Positions 27,906 through 37,713 of a stretch of DNA of 64,000 bases are shown here, piece by piece (position 1 is the first letter of the stretch; each line of letters opens with the position of its first letter). The notes under the pieces were generated by a model. That model did no database searches and was not told where the DNA came from. It saw nothing but the letters and a program-made list of their open reading frames with translations. The DNA is from Acidisoma cellulosilyticum. Lineage in GTDB: Bacteria; Pseudomonadota; Alphaproteobacteria; Acetobacterales; Acetobacteraceae. The translations under genes were made by a program, and so were the position numbers. The stretch covers positions 1 to 64,000 of the forward strand of contig NZ_JAESVA010000003.1 in the NCBI RefSeq assembly GCF_020621385.1. The letters are read 5' to 3'.

Positions 27906-28181
27906 TTATTCCGGATCGGGCAAGGTCGAGACCGAGTAGGGGAACCATTCCTCCCGCGTCACCGGCAGCGTGCCGGTCGACACCGGCTCCTGCCGCGGAT
28001 CGGTGCGGCCGTCCGGCTGCAACTGATCCGCTTCGGTCGTCTCGGCAAGGTTGTAGCCGGAACCCTCGACGATATCGGTCAGCACGGCGACCAGGACCTC
28101 ACGGTCCATGCCGTTCTTCACGCCTTCCGCGACCAGCGCATCCAGTCGCGGCTTCACCCAGTCATGAACAGGCGTCGACAT
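27906..28181 (-). CDS. Small hypothetical protein downstream of serB
   Basis: A 91-residue cytoplasmic protein I do not recognise: MSTPVHDWVKPRLDALVAEG, then a helical region and an acidic, proline-containing tail. The ATG at 28181 has AAGGAG 8 bp upstream, and the gene lies 25 bp after the serB stop on the same strand. The good ribosome-binding site supports it being real. No signal peptide, no membrane segment. Confidence 0.6.
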   Translation of the reverse strand: MSTPVHDWVKPRLDALVAEGVKNGMDREVLVAVLTDIVEGSGYNLAETTEADQLQPDGRTDPRQEPVSTGTLPVTREEWFPYSVSTLPDPE

Positions 28182-28206
28182 GGGCGAAGCTCCTTCGGCG
28201 GGAAAT

Positions 28207-29079
28207 TCAGGTAACGAAAGCGGAAGCCGGATAGCCTTGCGCGAAGAGTAGCGCACGAAGATTGCCGTGGTCGACGCGGGCGCGCGCCTCCCGCGCCACG
28301 ATCGGCTTCGCGTGATAGGCGACGCCCAATCCTGCGACAGCCAGCATGGCGAGATCATTGGCACCGTCGCCGACCGCCAAGGTGGCGGCGAGCTTGAGCC
28401 CCCGCTCCTCCGCCATCCGCACCAGGGCCGCCTTCTTGGCATCGCGGTCAAGAATGGGCTCCGCGACCTCGCCCGTCAGGGTCTTTCCGTCATCGATCAG
28501 CACATTGGCATGGTGACGGTCGAAACCGACCACCTCCGCGACGCGGCCCGTAAAGAAGGTAAAGCCACCGGAGACGAGCGCGGTCAGCGCATTATGCTTG
28601 CGCATCGTCGCGATGAGTTCTTTTGCGCCCGGCATCAGCTCGGTCTTTTCCCAGGTCTTCTGCAGCGCATCCAGCGACAGGCCGCGCAACATGGCGACCC
28701 GCTTGCGCAGCGCTTCGGAAAAATCGATCTCGCCATTCATGCTGAGGCGCGTGATCGCCTCGATTTCCGCCTGCACGCCGGCATAGGCTGCCAATTCGTC
28801 GAGCGTTTCACTGGTGACGATGGTGCTGTCCATATCGGCGACCAGAAGCCCCTTACGGCGACCGCGCGACTTGGTGACGATCCAATCGATCGGCGCGTTA
28901 TCGAGCACTTCCTGCATCGCGATCGCGTCCGGCAGGTCGTCGACCGGAATATCGGCGGCCTCCCCATCCGACAGGATCGTGGGCTCGGCACCTTTCACGG
29001 CTTCCCCTGCCCGCCGGATCATGGCAGCAGTGAGGCTTGTCGATTGGCGATCAGCAATGAGCGTGAGGATATGGCGCAT
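28207..29079 (-). CDS. serB: Phosphoserine phosphatase
   Basis: 290 residues. HAD motif I VADMDSTIV (DxDST) is near residue 98, motif II SGGFTFF, and GDGANDLAML (motif III) near the C terminus. A small N-terminal domain (about 1-85) resembles the ACT-like region of SerB. It removes phosphate from phosphoserine, the last step of serine synthesis. Complete. It is divergent from miaA with a 92-bp gap. Confidence 0.93.
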   Translation of the reverse strand: MRHILTLIADRQSTSLTAAMIRRAGEAVKGAEPTILSDGEAADIPVDDLPDAIAMQEVLDNAPIDWIVTKSRGRRKGLLVADMDSTIVTSETLDELAAYAGVQAEIEAITRLSMNGEIDFSEALRKRVAMLRGLSLDALQKTWEKTELMPGAKELIATMRKHNALTALVSGGFTFFTGRVAEVVGFDRHHANVLIDDGKTLTGEVAEPILDRDAKKAALVRMAEERGLKLAATLAVGDGANDLAMLAVAGLGVAYHAKPIVAREARARVDHGNLRALLFAQGYPASAFVT

Positions 29080-29171
29080 AACGGGCGCAAACTGACCGGC
29101 CGCCGGAGATCACGCAAGCTCTGTTGCGGGAATGGGAGAGTTCTTTTCGCTCTCCCGGCCAAGAACCGGTG

Positions 29172-30167
29172 ATGGCGCAAGATATCTCGGGTCTGGACGG
29201 CCTGCGGTCGCGACTTCCCCTCGCGCTTTTCGTGGCGGGCCCGACCTGCAGCGGTAAATCCGCCCTTGCCATGATGCTGGCCGAGCGTTTGGGTGGCGTC
29301 GTCATCAACGCTGATTCAATGCAGATCTATCGCGATCTGCGAATTCTGACCGCACGCCCGAGCGTCGCAGATGAAGCGCGCGTGCCCCATGCGCTTTATG
29401 GGGTGCGTCCTGCCGCCGAACCCGGCCATGTCGCCTGGTGGCGGGAGGCGGCGCTGGGCGAAATGGCCGAAGCCCATGCGCGCGGCCTATTACCTATTCT
29501 ATGCGGCGGCACCGGGCTTTACTTCTCGGCGCTGCGCCACGGCCTGTCCGAAATTCCGCCGATCGAACCGGATGCCCGCGCCGAAGCCCGCGCGGCTTTG
29601 GCGACGCTCGGGCCGCATGCCCTTCATGCCGAGCTGACAGCGCGCGACCCGGAAACGGCTGCCCAGCTTCACCCCAGCGACAGCCAGCGCATCACCCGCG
29701 CCTATGAAGTGCTGCTCAGTACGGGCCGCGGCCTGGCCTCATGGCGCAAGCACGTCACCTTGCCGCCGCCGCCCTGGCGCTTCCGCGCCATTCAGTTGGC
29801 CCCGCCGCGGGCCGAGTTGCAGGCGATCGCGGCCCTCCGCTTCGACAGCATGCTGGCAGCCGGCGCCGAGGAGGAGGTGCGTCTGCTCGCCGATCAGGCG
29901 CTGGATCCGGCTTTGCCGGCCATGCGCGCCCATGGCGTGCCGGAGCTTGCCGCCCATCTGCGCGGCGAGATGACGCGAGACGCCGCCCGCAACCAGGCCG
30001 TGACCAATACCCATCACTATATCAAGCGTCAGGCGACTTGGTTCCGGCACCATGAATTAGCCGATGACGGCCACTTGCATACGATCCATGCGCAAATCGC
30101 CGATCCCGCGCAACTTTCGGAAAGCGGAATAGCTGATCTGACTCGTTTTATTCGCGAAGTCGGTTGA
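29172..30167 (+). CDS. miaA: tRNA dimethylallyltransferase
   Basis: 331 residues with the P-loop GPTCSGKS, the INADSMQIYRDL and GGTGLYFSAL motifs, and VTNTHHYIKRQATWFR near the C terminus. MiaA adds a dimethylallyl group to A37 of tRNAs reading U-initial codons. Start chosen at 29172, about ten residues before the P-loop region; the frame is open 16 codons upstream. Confidence 0.95.
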   Translation: MAQDISGLDGLRSRLPLALFVAGPTCSGKSALAMMLAERLGGVVINADSMQIYRDLRILTARPSVADEARVPHALYGVRPAAEPGHVAWWREAALGEMAEAHARGLLPILCGGTGLYFSALRHGLSEIPPIEPDARAEARAALATLGPHALHAELTARDPETAAQLHPSDSQRITRAYEVLLSTGRGLASWRKHVTLPPPPWRFRAIQLAPPRAELQAIAALRFDSMLAAGAEEEVRLLADQALDPALPAMRAHGVPELAAHLRGEMTRDAARNQAVTNTHHYIKRQATWFRHHELADDGHLHTIHAQIADPAQLSESGIADLTRFIREVG

Positions 30168-30230
30168 CGCCGCGCAGCTACGAGGTTCATTACCGGCTCC
30201 CAGCAATCAGGCTGCAGACGGGGAACCGCC

Positions 30231-32027
30231 ATGAATGCCGAAATGAACCACGCCGAAACTCCTGCCGCGGGCGCCCAGGTGCTTCTTCGCGCGCTTAAGG
30301 AGCAGGGCGTAGAGGTTATTTTCGGCTATCCCGGCGGCGCAGTATTGCCGATTTACGATGCCCTGTTCCAGCAGAATGCCATTCGTCACATCCTGGTCCG
30401 CCATGAGCAGGCGGCAGTGCATGCGGCTGAAGGCTATGCCCGCAGCACCGGCAAAGTGGGCTGCGTGCTGGTGACGAGCGGTCCGGGTGCGACCAATGCC
30501 GTGACCGGTCTGGTCGACGCGCTGATGGATTCCATCCCCCTCGTCTGCCTGACCGGCCAGGTGCCGACGCATCTGATCGGCAATGACGCGTTTCAGGAGG
30601 CCGATACCGTCGGCATCACGCGGCCGGCGACCAAGCACAATTACCTGGTGAAGCGCTCGGAAGACCTCGCCCGCGTCGTGCATGAAGCCTTCTATGTCGC
30701 CCGCAGCGGCCGTCCGGGCCCGGTGGTGATCGATCTGCCGAAGGATATCCTGATCAAGCCGGCCCCTTATGTTGAGGCGACGCGCGAGCCGCATCGCAGC
30801 TATCGTCCGCAGACCGAGCCCGACGCCGCGCAGATCGATCGCGCCGTGGCGCTGATCCAGCATTCGCGCCGCCCGATCCTTTATACCGGCGGCGGCATCA
30901 TCAATGCCGGGCCGGAAGCCTCGGCCCTGCTGCGCGAGTTGGTGGCGGAGACCGGCATTCCTTGCACGAATACGCTGATGGGCCTGGGCGCGCTGCCGGC
31001 CAGCGATCCGCATTTCCTCGGTATGCTGGGCATGCACGGCACGTACGAAGCCAACATGGCGATGCACGGCTGCGACGTGATGATCAATATCGGCGCGCGT
31101 TTCGATGACCGCGTGACGGGACGGCTGAATGCCTTCAGCCCGCATTCCAAGAAGATCCACGCCGATATCGACGCCTCCAACATCAACAAGGTGGTGACGG
31201 TCGATGTCCCTATCCTGGGTGACGCCGGCCTTATTCTGCGCGCCCTGCTGGAGCGTATCCGCAGCCTGAACGCGCAGCCGGATCGCGCCAGCATCACGGC
31301 CTGGTGGCGCCAGATCGACAGCTGGCGCGAAAAGCGCAGCCTCGCCTTCGTGCAGCCGGATGCGCCGGGTTCCATCATCAAGCCGCAGCATGCCGTCCGC
31401 CGGTTGTTCGAACTGACGCGCCAGAGCGGCCGTGAGACCTTCATCACGACCGAAGTCGGCCAGCATCAGATGTGGGCGGCCCAGCATTTCGGTTTCGAGC
31501 GCCCGAACCACTGGATGACGAGCGGCGGCCTGGGCACCATGGGCTATGGCCTGCCGGCCGCCATGGGCGTGCAGGTGGCGAAGCCCGACGCGCTGGTGAT
31601 CGATATCGCGGGCGAAGCCTCGATCCTGATGAATATTCAGGAAATGGGCACGCTGGCGCAGTATCGCCTGCCGGTGAAGGTCTTCATCCTGAACAACCAG
31701 TATATGGGCATGGTCCGGCAGTGGCAGGAATTGCTGCACGGCAGCCGCTATTCCGAAAGCTACAGCGAGGCCCTGCCCGATTTCGTCAAGCTCGCCGAGA
31801 GCTTCCACGGCGTCGGCATGCGCGCGACCTCGGTGGACGATCTCGACCGCGTCATCCTGGAAATGCTGAAATGCGACCGCGCGGTGATCGCCGATATCGC
31901 GGTCGACCAGGGCGAGAACGTCTATCCGATGATCCCCTCGGGCGCTGCCCATAACGAAATGCTGCTGGGGCCCGACCGCCACCACAACAATACGGAAGTG
32001 ACGAACGCCGGCATGGTGCTTGTGTAA
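30231..32027 (+). CDS. ilvB: Acetolactate synthase large subunit
   Basis: 598 residues with the three domains of TPP-dependent acetolactate synthase. The catalytic Glu is in VRHEQAAVHAAEG; the FAD region includes IGARFDDRVTG; the TPP-Mg site appears as IAGEASILMN followed by NNQYMGM. It condenses pyruvate to acetolactate for valine, leucine and isoleucine. Its stop overlaps the start of ilvH (TAATG), so the two subunits are coupled. Confidence 0.95.
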   Translation: MNAEMNHAETPAAGAQVLLRALKEQGVEVIFGYPGGAVLPIYDALFQQNAIRHILVRHEQAAVHAAEGYARSTGKVGCVLVTSGPGATNAVTGLVDALMDSIPLVCLTGQVPTHLIGNDAFQEADTVGITRPATKHNYLVKRSEDLARVVHEAFYVARSGRPGPVVIDLPKDILIKPAPYVEATREPHRSYRPQTEPDAAQIDRAVALIQHSRRPILYTGGGIINAGPEASALLRELVAETGIPCTNTLMGLGALPASDPHFLGMLGMHGTYEANMAMHGCDVMINIGARFDDRVTGRLNAFSPHSKKIHADIDASNINKVVTVDVPILGDAGLILRALLERIRSLNAQPDRASITAWWRQIDSWREKRSLAFVQPDAPGSIIKPQHAVRRLFELTRQSGRETFITTEVGQHQMWAAQHFGFERPNHWMTSGGLGTMGYGLPAAMGVQVAKPDALVIDIAGEASILMNIQEMGTLAQYRLPVKVFILNNQYMGMVRQWQELLHGSRYSESYSEALPDFVKLAESFHGVGMRATSVDDLDRVILEMLKCDRAVIADIAVDQGENVYPMIPSGAAHNEMLLGPDRHHNNTEVTNAGMVLV

Positions 32028-32545
32028 TGAGCGATACGACGAACGGTCAGCGCACAGCGACCATTTCCGTGCTGGTGGATAATGAGGCGGGCGTGCTCGC
32101 CCGCGTCATCGGCCTGTTTTCGGGCCGCGGCTATAATATCGACAGCCTGACGGTGGCGCCGGTCGACGCCGATCTGTCGCGCAGCCGCATTACGGTGGTG
32201 ACGCGCGGCACCGATCTGGTCATCGAGCAGATCAAAGCCCAACTCGGCCGTCTGGTGCCGATCCACAAGATCGCCGATCTCAGCGCGGATGGGCCGCATG
32301 TCGCCCGCGAGCTAGGGCTCATCAAGGTCATCGCGCGCGGCGAACCGCGCGTGGAGGCGCTGCGGATTGCCGACGCATTCCGGGCGAAGATCGTCGATAC
32401 GACGATCGAAAGCTTCGTCTTCGAGCTGACCGGGGCCAGTGAAAAGATCGATGCCTTCATCGATCTCATGCGGCCGCTCGGGACGACCGAGATTTCCCGC
32501 AGCGGTGTCGCTGCGATCGCACGCGGGACGCGGACGATTATCTAA
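32027..32545 (+). CDS. ilvH: Acetolactate synthase small (regulatory) subunit
   Basis: 172 residues: an N-terminal ACT domain (ISVLVDNEAGVLARVIGLFSG) and a C-terminal regulatory domain (residues 90-172). It raises large-subunit activity and confers valine feedback inhibition. It overlaps ilvB and precedes ilvC by 60 bp. Confidence 0.95.
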   Translation: MSDTTNGQRTATISVLVDNEAGVLARVIGLFSGRGYNIDSLTVAPVDADLSRSRITVVTRGTDLVIEQIKAQLGRLVPIHKIADLSADGPHVARELGLIKVIARGEPRVEALRIADAFRAKIVDTTIESFVFELTGASEKIDAFIDLMRPLGTTEISRSGVAAIARGTRTII

Positions 32546-33625
<1,080 letters not shown>

Positions 33626-33656
33626 ATTCTACGCCCCTTCAAACGGGTTGATACCA

Positions 33657-33692
33657 ACGGCCATCCGCCCTTCCGGGCGGTTGGCCGTTTTC
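33657..33692 (+). terminator. Rho-independent terminator after ilvC
   Basis: ACGGCCA-t-CCGCCC, loop TTCC, GGGCGG-t-TGGCCGT and a T run form a 13-bp stem with one mismatch, 32 bp past the ilvC stop. It closes the ilvBHC operon. Confidence 0.85.
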
Positions 33693-33788
33693 ATTTGCCG
33701 CCTGATCGTCATTATTCACCGCTCCATCCTGCATTTATGCTGTGGTGCGTCCCATGCCGGGACAGAGACGGGATAGGGTGACAGCGCG

Positions 33789-34712
33789 ATGAGCATTGAC
33801 GAAGCCGACCACAAGGCCCTGTTGGAGAGCGTCCGCGCCGAATTCATGGACAGCTTCGACGAAGAGCTGGAGATGGAACTTGATGACGGCCGTCTGCATC
33901 GGCTGGTCAAGGACGGTGGCGACGAGACCGCAGACGGCGGCATCGACCGTCACTTCTATTTTCACGAGCTGTTCCGCCTGCAGGGCGAGTTGGTGAAGCT
34001 GCAGAGCTGGGTCCAGCAGCAAAAGCTGAAAGTCGTCGTGCTGTTCGAGGGGCGTGATTCGGCCGGCAAGGGCGGCGCCATCAAGCGCATCACCCAGCGC
34101 CTCAACCCGCGCGTCTGCCGCGTCGCGGCCCTGCCCGCGCCGAATGAGCGCGAGCGGACGCAATGGTATTTCCAGCGCTACGTCTCCCACCTGCCGGCGG
34201 CCGGCGAGATCGTGCTGTTCGACCGCAGCTGGTACAACCGCGCCGGCGTCGAGCGCGTCATGGGTTTCTGCACGGACGCCGATGTCGATGCCTTTTTCCG
34301 CGACGTTCCGGAATTCGAGCGGATGCTGGTCCGCTCCGGTATCATCCTGATCAAATACTGGTTTTCGATCACCGATGACGAGCAGCATATGCGCTTCCAG
34401 ATGCGCATCAACGATCCGTTGAAACAGTGGAAGCTGAGCCCGATGGATCTGGAATCCCGCAGCCGCTGGGAACAATATACCAAGGCCAAGGAAGCGATGC
34501 TGGAGCATACGCATATCCCCGAGGCGCCCTGGTGGGTGGTGGAAGGCGTGGACAAGAAGCGCGCCCGCCTGAACTGCATCCATCATCTGCTGAGCCAGAT
34601 CCCCTATGGCGAGGTCGAGCATCAGCCGGTCATTCTGCCCGAGCGCGTCCGCAACCCGGATTACATCCGTGGTCCGGTGCCGTCCGACATGTATGTGCCC
34701 GGCATCTACTGA
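33789..34712 (+). CDS. ppk2: Polyphosphate kinase 2
   Basis: 307 residues with Walker A FEGRDSAGKGGAI, Walker B FDRSWYNRAGVERVMGF and the lid-region RFQMRINDPLKQWKLSPMD typical of PPK2. It uses polyphosphate to phosphorylate nucleoside mono- or diphosphates; which of the three PPK2 classes it belongs to cannot be set from reading alone. It has one PPK2 domain and about 70 extra N-terminal residues. Confidence 0.92.
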   Translation: MSIDEADHKALLESVRAEFMDSFDEELEMELDDGRLHRLVKDGGDETADGGIDRHFYFHELFRLQGELVKLQSWVQQQKLKVVVLFEGRDSAGKGGAIKRITQRLNPRVCRVAALPAPNERERTQWYFQRYVSHLPAAGEIVLFDRSWYNRAGVERVMGFCTDADVDAFFRDVPEFERMLVRSGIILIKYWFSITDDEQHMRFQMRINDPLKQWKLSPMDLESRSRWEQYTKAKEAMLEHTHIPEAPWWVVEGVDKKRARLNCIHHLLSQIPYGEVEHQPVILPERVRNPDYIRGPVPSDMYVPGIY

Positions 34713-34784
34713 CGGGGTAGAAAGTCCCCACCAACGCCCGGACTTTGACTGGCGCGCCACCATACATTCCGATATCGTATTTAA

Positions 34785-36185
34785 ATGGATGGTGGCGCGG
34801 CTTTCCTCACGAAGCGTGAAGCATCCGGCCCGCGCCGCTTGTCGGCCGGTGCCGCGGATAGGGTGTCACTTATCCTCATCGCGGCACTTGCCCTGCTGTT
34901 CCTCACCCAAATCTGGGCTGGGCTGGCGCTGCGCGGTCTTTTTGCCGATGGCGCTTTCTACGCCGCCCATCTTTGGCTGGCGCGAGGCTTCGTCATCATC
35001 GAACCCTCGCGCCTGACGGCGCAAATCCTGGTGCAGGCCCCGGTTGTGCTCGGCATGCGGTTGGGGGCGACAAGGCCGCAGGCCGTGGCTCTGTTGTTCA
35101 GCCTGTCCAGCACGCTGATGCCGCTGCTGCTGACAGGAAGCGCTGTCCTGATCCTGCCCCGATCGCAGCGCCACCTCGCCCTCATTCCCTTATTCGTTTT
35201 TCTGGCCGGCAGCATGAGTTCTGCCTTTGCCAGCGTCGCTGACGGGCCTTTTGCGGCCGCCTATTGTTGTCTGCTCCTCCTGATGGTTGCGGTCGCCCCC
35301 TTGTCCCCGGCCCGATTGGGTCTGATTCTGCTGCTGTCCATCGGCTGTCTCAGACTATATGAGTCGACCGCCTTCCTCGGCCCGCTGCTTGCCTGCGCAA
35401 GCTGGCAAAGGGCACGTCAGACGCGTGGGTAAGGGCGGGCGATCTTGATGATCGCGGCACTCCTGTTGATTGCCGGAAGCATCCAGGCGGTCAATGACAT
35501 CCTGCATCCCCGCGTGCCCACCAATCGCGCCAGTTTTGTGCAGGGCCTGGTCGGTCTGGATTGGCTCTGGATGCCGGACGGCGGCGCCAATATCCCAGCC
35601 TTAGCCGGCCTGCTGGCCTTTCTGCTTCTGCCCTTCGGGCTTTTGCCGGCACACCGACGGTTCTGGGCCGGCGTCATGGCGACCGTTCTGTTCGCGGGAT
35701 TGGCGATTGCGGCCGCGATACTGCCCGCGACCCCGGCCAGCGCTTTTGCCGCGCGCGGCAATGCCTGCCTGATCGCGGCAGTCGTCTTCGCCTGGTTTCT
35801 GATCACGCAACACTTGCCGCGAAAGAATAGAGCAATGCCGCGCTACGTCAGCTGGATCGCTGTCCTGCTGACCCTGACCGTCATGATCGGCAATGCGCGG
35901 GCGGATCTGGACTGGGCGCGCTATCGCGCTGCTTTGCATGCCGAATTGCGGCGCGCGACCGGGCTCATCCCGTTTCCGCCCAAAACCGAGGTCGCAATCC
36001 TGTCGCGCGACACTTGGCCCTGGGCGTCACCGCTGATGAGCGTCTGGTTCGCGCCGCAGCGACAGGTTCGCAGTCTATTGCTCAATCAACCAGGCAGCGG
36101 CGTGCAGCCCTTCGACCCAGCATCGCTCGCGCCACATTTGCCCTTGCCGCTGGACGCCGCTCTCGCCGCCGCTTTCCGGCGCTGA
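34785..36185 (+). pseudogene. Multi-pass membrane protein split by an in-frame TAA
   Basis: Two open frames, 34785-35432 (215 residues, about six hydrophobic segments) and 35445-36185 (246 residues, about four segments plus a soluble tail), lie in the same reading frame and are separated only by one TAA at 35430-35432. Reading through gives one protein of about 466 residues with membrane segments running on both sides of the stop. The simplest reading is one gene broken by a recent nonsense change. Alternatively the second part is translated from the ATG at 35445, which has AAGGGCGGG upstream. I do not recognise the family; the layout is like bacterial membrane glycosyltransferases. Confidence 0.55.
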
Positions 36186-36198
36186 GGCGCCGGGCCTT

Positions 36199-36396
36199 TT
36201 ACGGATAGACCGGCCGGGGTGGCGGTGGCGGCGGGCGATAGCCCGGAGGCGGGGGCGGCCGATAAGCCGGCGGCGGGGGCCGGTAGGCAACCGGCGGAGG
36301 CGGCCGATGGTAATAACCACCCGGCGGCGGATAATAGCAGGCGGACAGACTGGCCATCACACCAAGCCCGGCCAGGATCGCGAGCCAATTGCGCAT
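36199..36396 (-). CDS. Small proline-rich lipoprotein
   Basis: 65 residues: a lipoprotein signal ending in the lipobox LSAC (Cys20), then repeats of YRPPPP/PPPPGY with about half of all residues proline. It is probably anchored to a membrane as a short extended polyproline rod. Proteins of this kind are widespread in alphaproteobacteria and of unknown role. It converges on the split membrane protein gene. Confidence 0.65.
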   Translation of the reverse strand: MRNWLAILAGLGVMASLSACYYPPPGGYYHRPPPPVAYRPPPPAYRPPPPPGYRPPPPPPRPVYP

Positions 36397-36477
36397 CTCT
36401 CATCTCCGGAATGATCAGGTTTACCTAGGCACGCGCGGAGGCCCGTAAAGGTTTCGGTAACGAGTGAAAGAGCCCGC

Positions 36478-37338
36478 TCACGCAAAAATGGGCAGGATCG
36501 CATCGGGCTGCGTCTGCCATCGCGTCATTTCGTCCGCGATATCCGCGGGCGTGCTGCCACCGAGAATGCCGGTGGTGACGAGGATGGAGCGGCAGCCAAG
36601 GGCGGCTGCGCCGGCAATATCGTGTTCCAGACTGTCGCCGACCGCCCAGATCCGGTCAGGCGCAAAATTGCGCCCCAGAATCGCCCGCAATTCCGCGAAA
36701 GCAGCCTCGTACAGGGCAGCATGCGGCTTGCCGACCCAGACCACGGAGCCGCCCATCTCAGCATAGATTTCGGCAATCTGGCCGGGTGCGGGCGCCAGGG
36801 ACCCGTCGCCCAGGACCATCAGACGATCGGGATTGCCGCAGAGGCAAGGAACACCCCGCCGCGCCGGCTCTGCCAACCGGGCGCGATAGGCAGCGAGACC
36901 GATACGATCAGCCTCGCTGCCGAGCAGAATGACAAGATCGGCTCGCTGAGGGTCCTCGGTCCGTTCGAGATCGAGCCCCGCCAAGGCGGCCTTATCCTCG
37001 CCACGGGAGAGGACGAGCACGCGACGGACGCGCTGCAAGGCCGGCAGGCGTCGGGCCGCCAGCATCTGCCAGACGACCTCGCCCGAGGTCAGAAAGCCGT
37101 CATAGCTCTCCGCCGGGAAGCCGAGCTGTGCCAGCCTTGCTTTATTGGGTGCAGCCCGCTTGCCGGAATTCGACAGGATGAGAATGCGCTTACCCGCCGC
37201 CCGCGCGCGCAGCATGGCCGCCACAGCGCCGGGATAAGGCCGCTCCCCATCATGGATGGTGCCGAACTGGTCGAGCAGGAAGGCATCGGCGTCAGCGAAA
37301 ACGGCGTCGAAGGCAGGAAGCAAAGGCGGCTGGATCAT
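36478..37338 (-). CDS. HAD-superfamily class IIA hydrolase (TIGR01459 type)
   Basis: 286 residues. The N-terminal LLDQFGTIHDG carries the nucleophile Asp but has Phe-Gly where most HAD enzymes have a second Asp two residues on; this DQFG form is typical of the TIGR01459 group. Motif II ILILSNSG, the class IIA cap (about 85-195) and motif III WAVGDSLEHDIAGA are present. It probably removes phosphate from a sugar- or glycerol-phosphate. Start at 37338; the frame is open 12 codons further upstream. Confidence 0.85.
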   Translation of the reverse strand: MIQPPLLPAFDAVFADADAFLLDQFGTIHDGERPYPGAVAAMLRARAAGKRILILSNSGKRAAPNKARLAQLGFPAESYDGFLTSGEVVWQMLAARRLPALQRVRRVLVLSRGEDKAALAGLDLERTEDPQRADLVILLGSEADRIGLAAYRARLAEPARRGVPCLCGNPDRLMVLGDGSLAPAPGQIAEIYAEMGGSVVWVGKPHAALYEAAFAELRAILGRNFAPDRIWAVGDSLEHDIAGAAALGCRSILVTTGILGGSTPADIADEMTRWQTQPDAILPIFA

Positions 37339-37476
37339 GACACCGCTTGTCCGACGACCGAGAAACGGTGGCAAGTCTTCGGCACCGCAGCGTCACGTGA
37401 ACGTGGCCGAGCCCGATGTTGAACCCGAGACGGTTCACCCTCACCTGCCGACCTTCGAATAACCGATGGAGAGGCA

Positions 37477-37704
37477 ATGATGGTCAGAAAATTATTCCTG
37501 GTTCTGCCGGTCGCGGGCGCACTGGTCGGGTTGGCCGGCTGTGCCGACATGGGCACGACGGCAAAGGAACCGGCACCCACCTCCCCGGTTGCTTCGCCCG
37601 CCACATCGGCGCCGATCAATCCGGTGACGGGCACCGTTCCGGGGACGAATAGCACCGGCGCCTCCCCCACCGCGCCGGGCGGCGGCGGTGGCAACAGCGG
37701 CTAA
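37477..37704 (+). CDS. Small Ser/Thr/Pro-rich lipoprotein
   Basis: 75 residues with a lipobox LAGC (Cys22) after a signal peptide, then a low-complexity tail rich in Pro, Thr, Ser, Ala and Gly ending GGGGGNSG. GGAGAGGCA precedes the start. Probably an anchored, unstructured envelope protein of unknown function. Confidence 0.6.
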   Translation: MMVRKLFLVLPVAGALVGLAGCADMGTTAKEPAPTSPVASPATSAPINPVTGTVPGTNSTGASPTAPGGGGGNSG

Positions 37705-37713
37705 AAATGCCGT

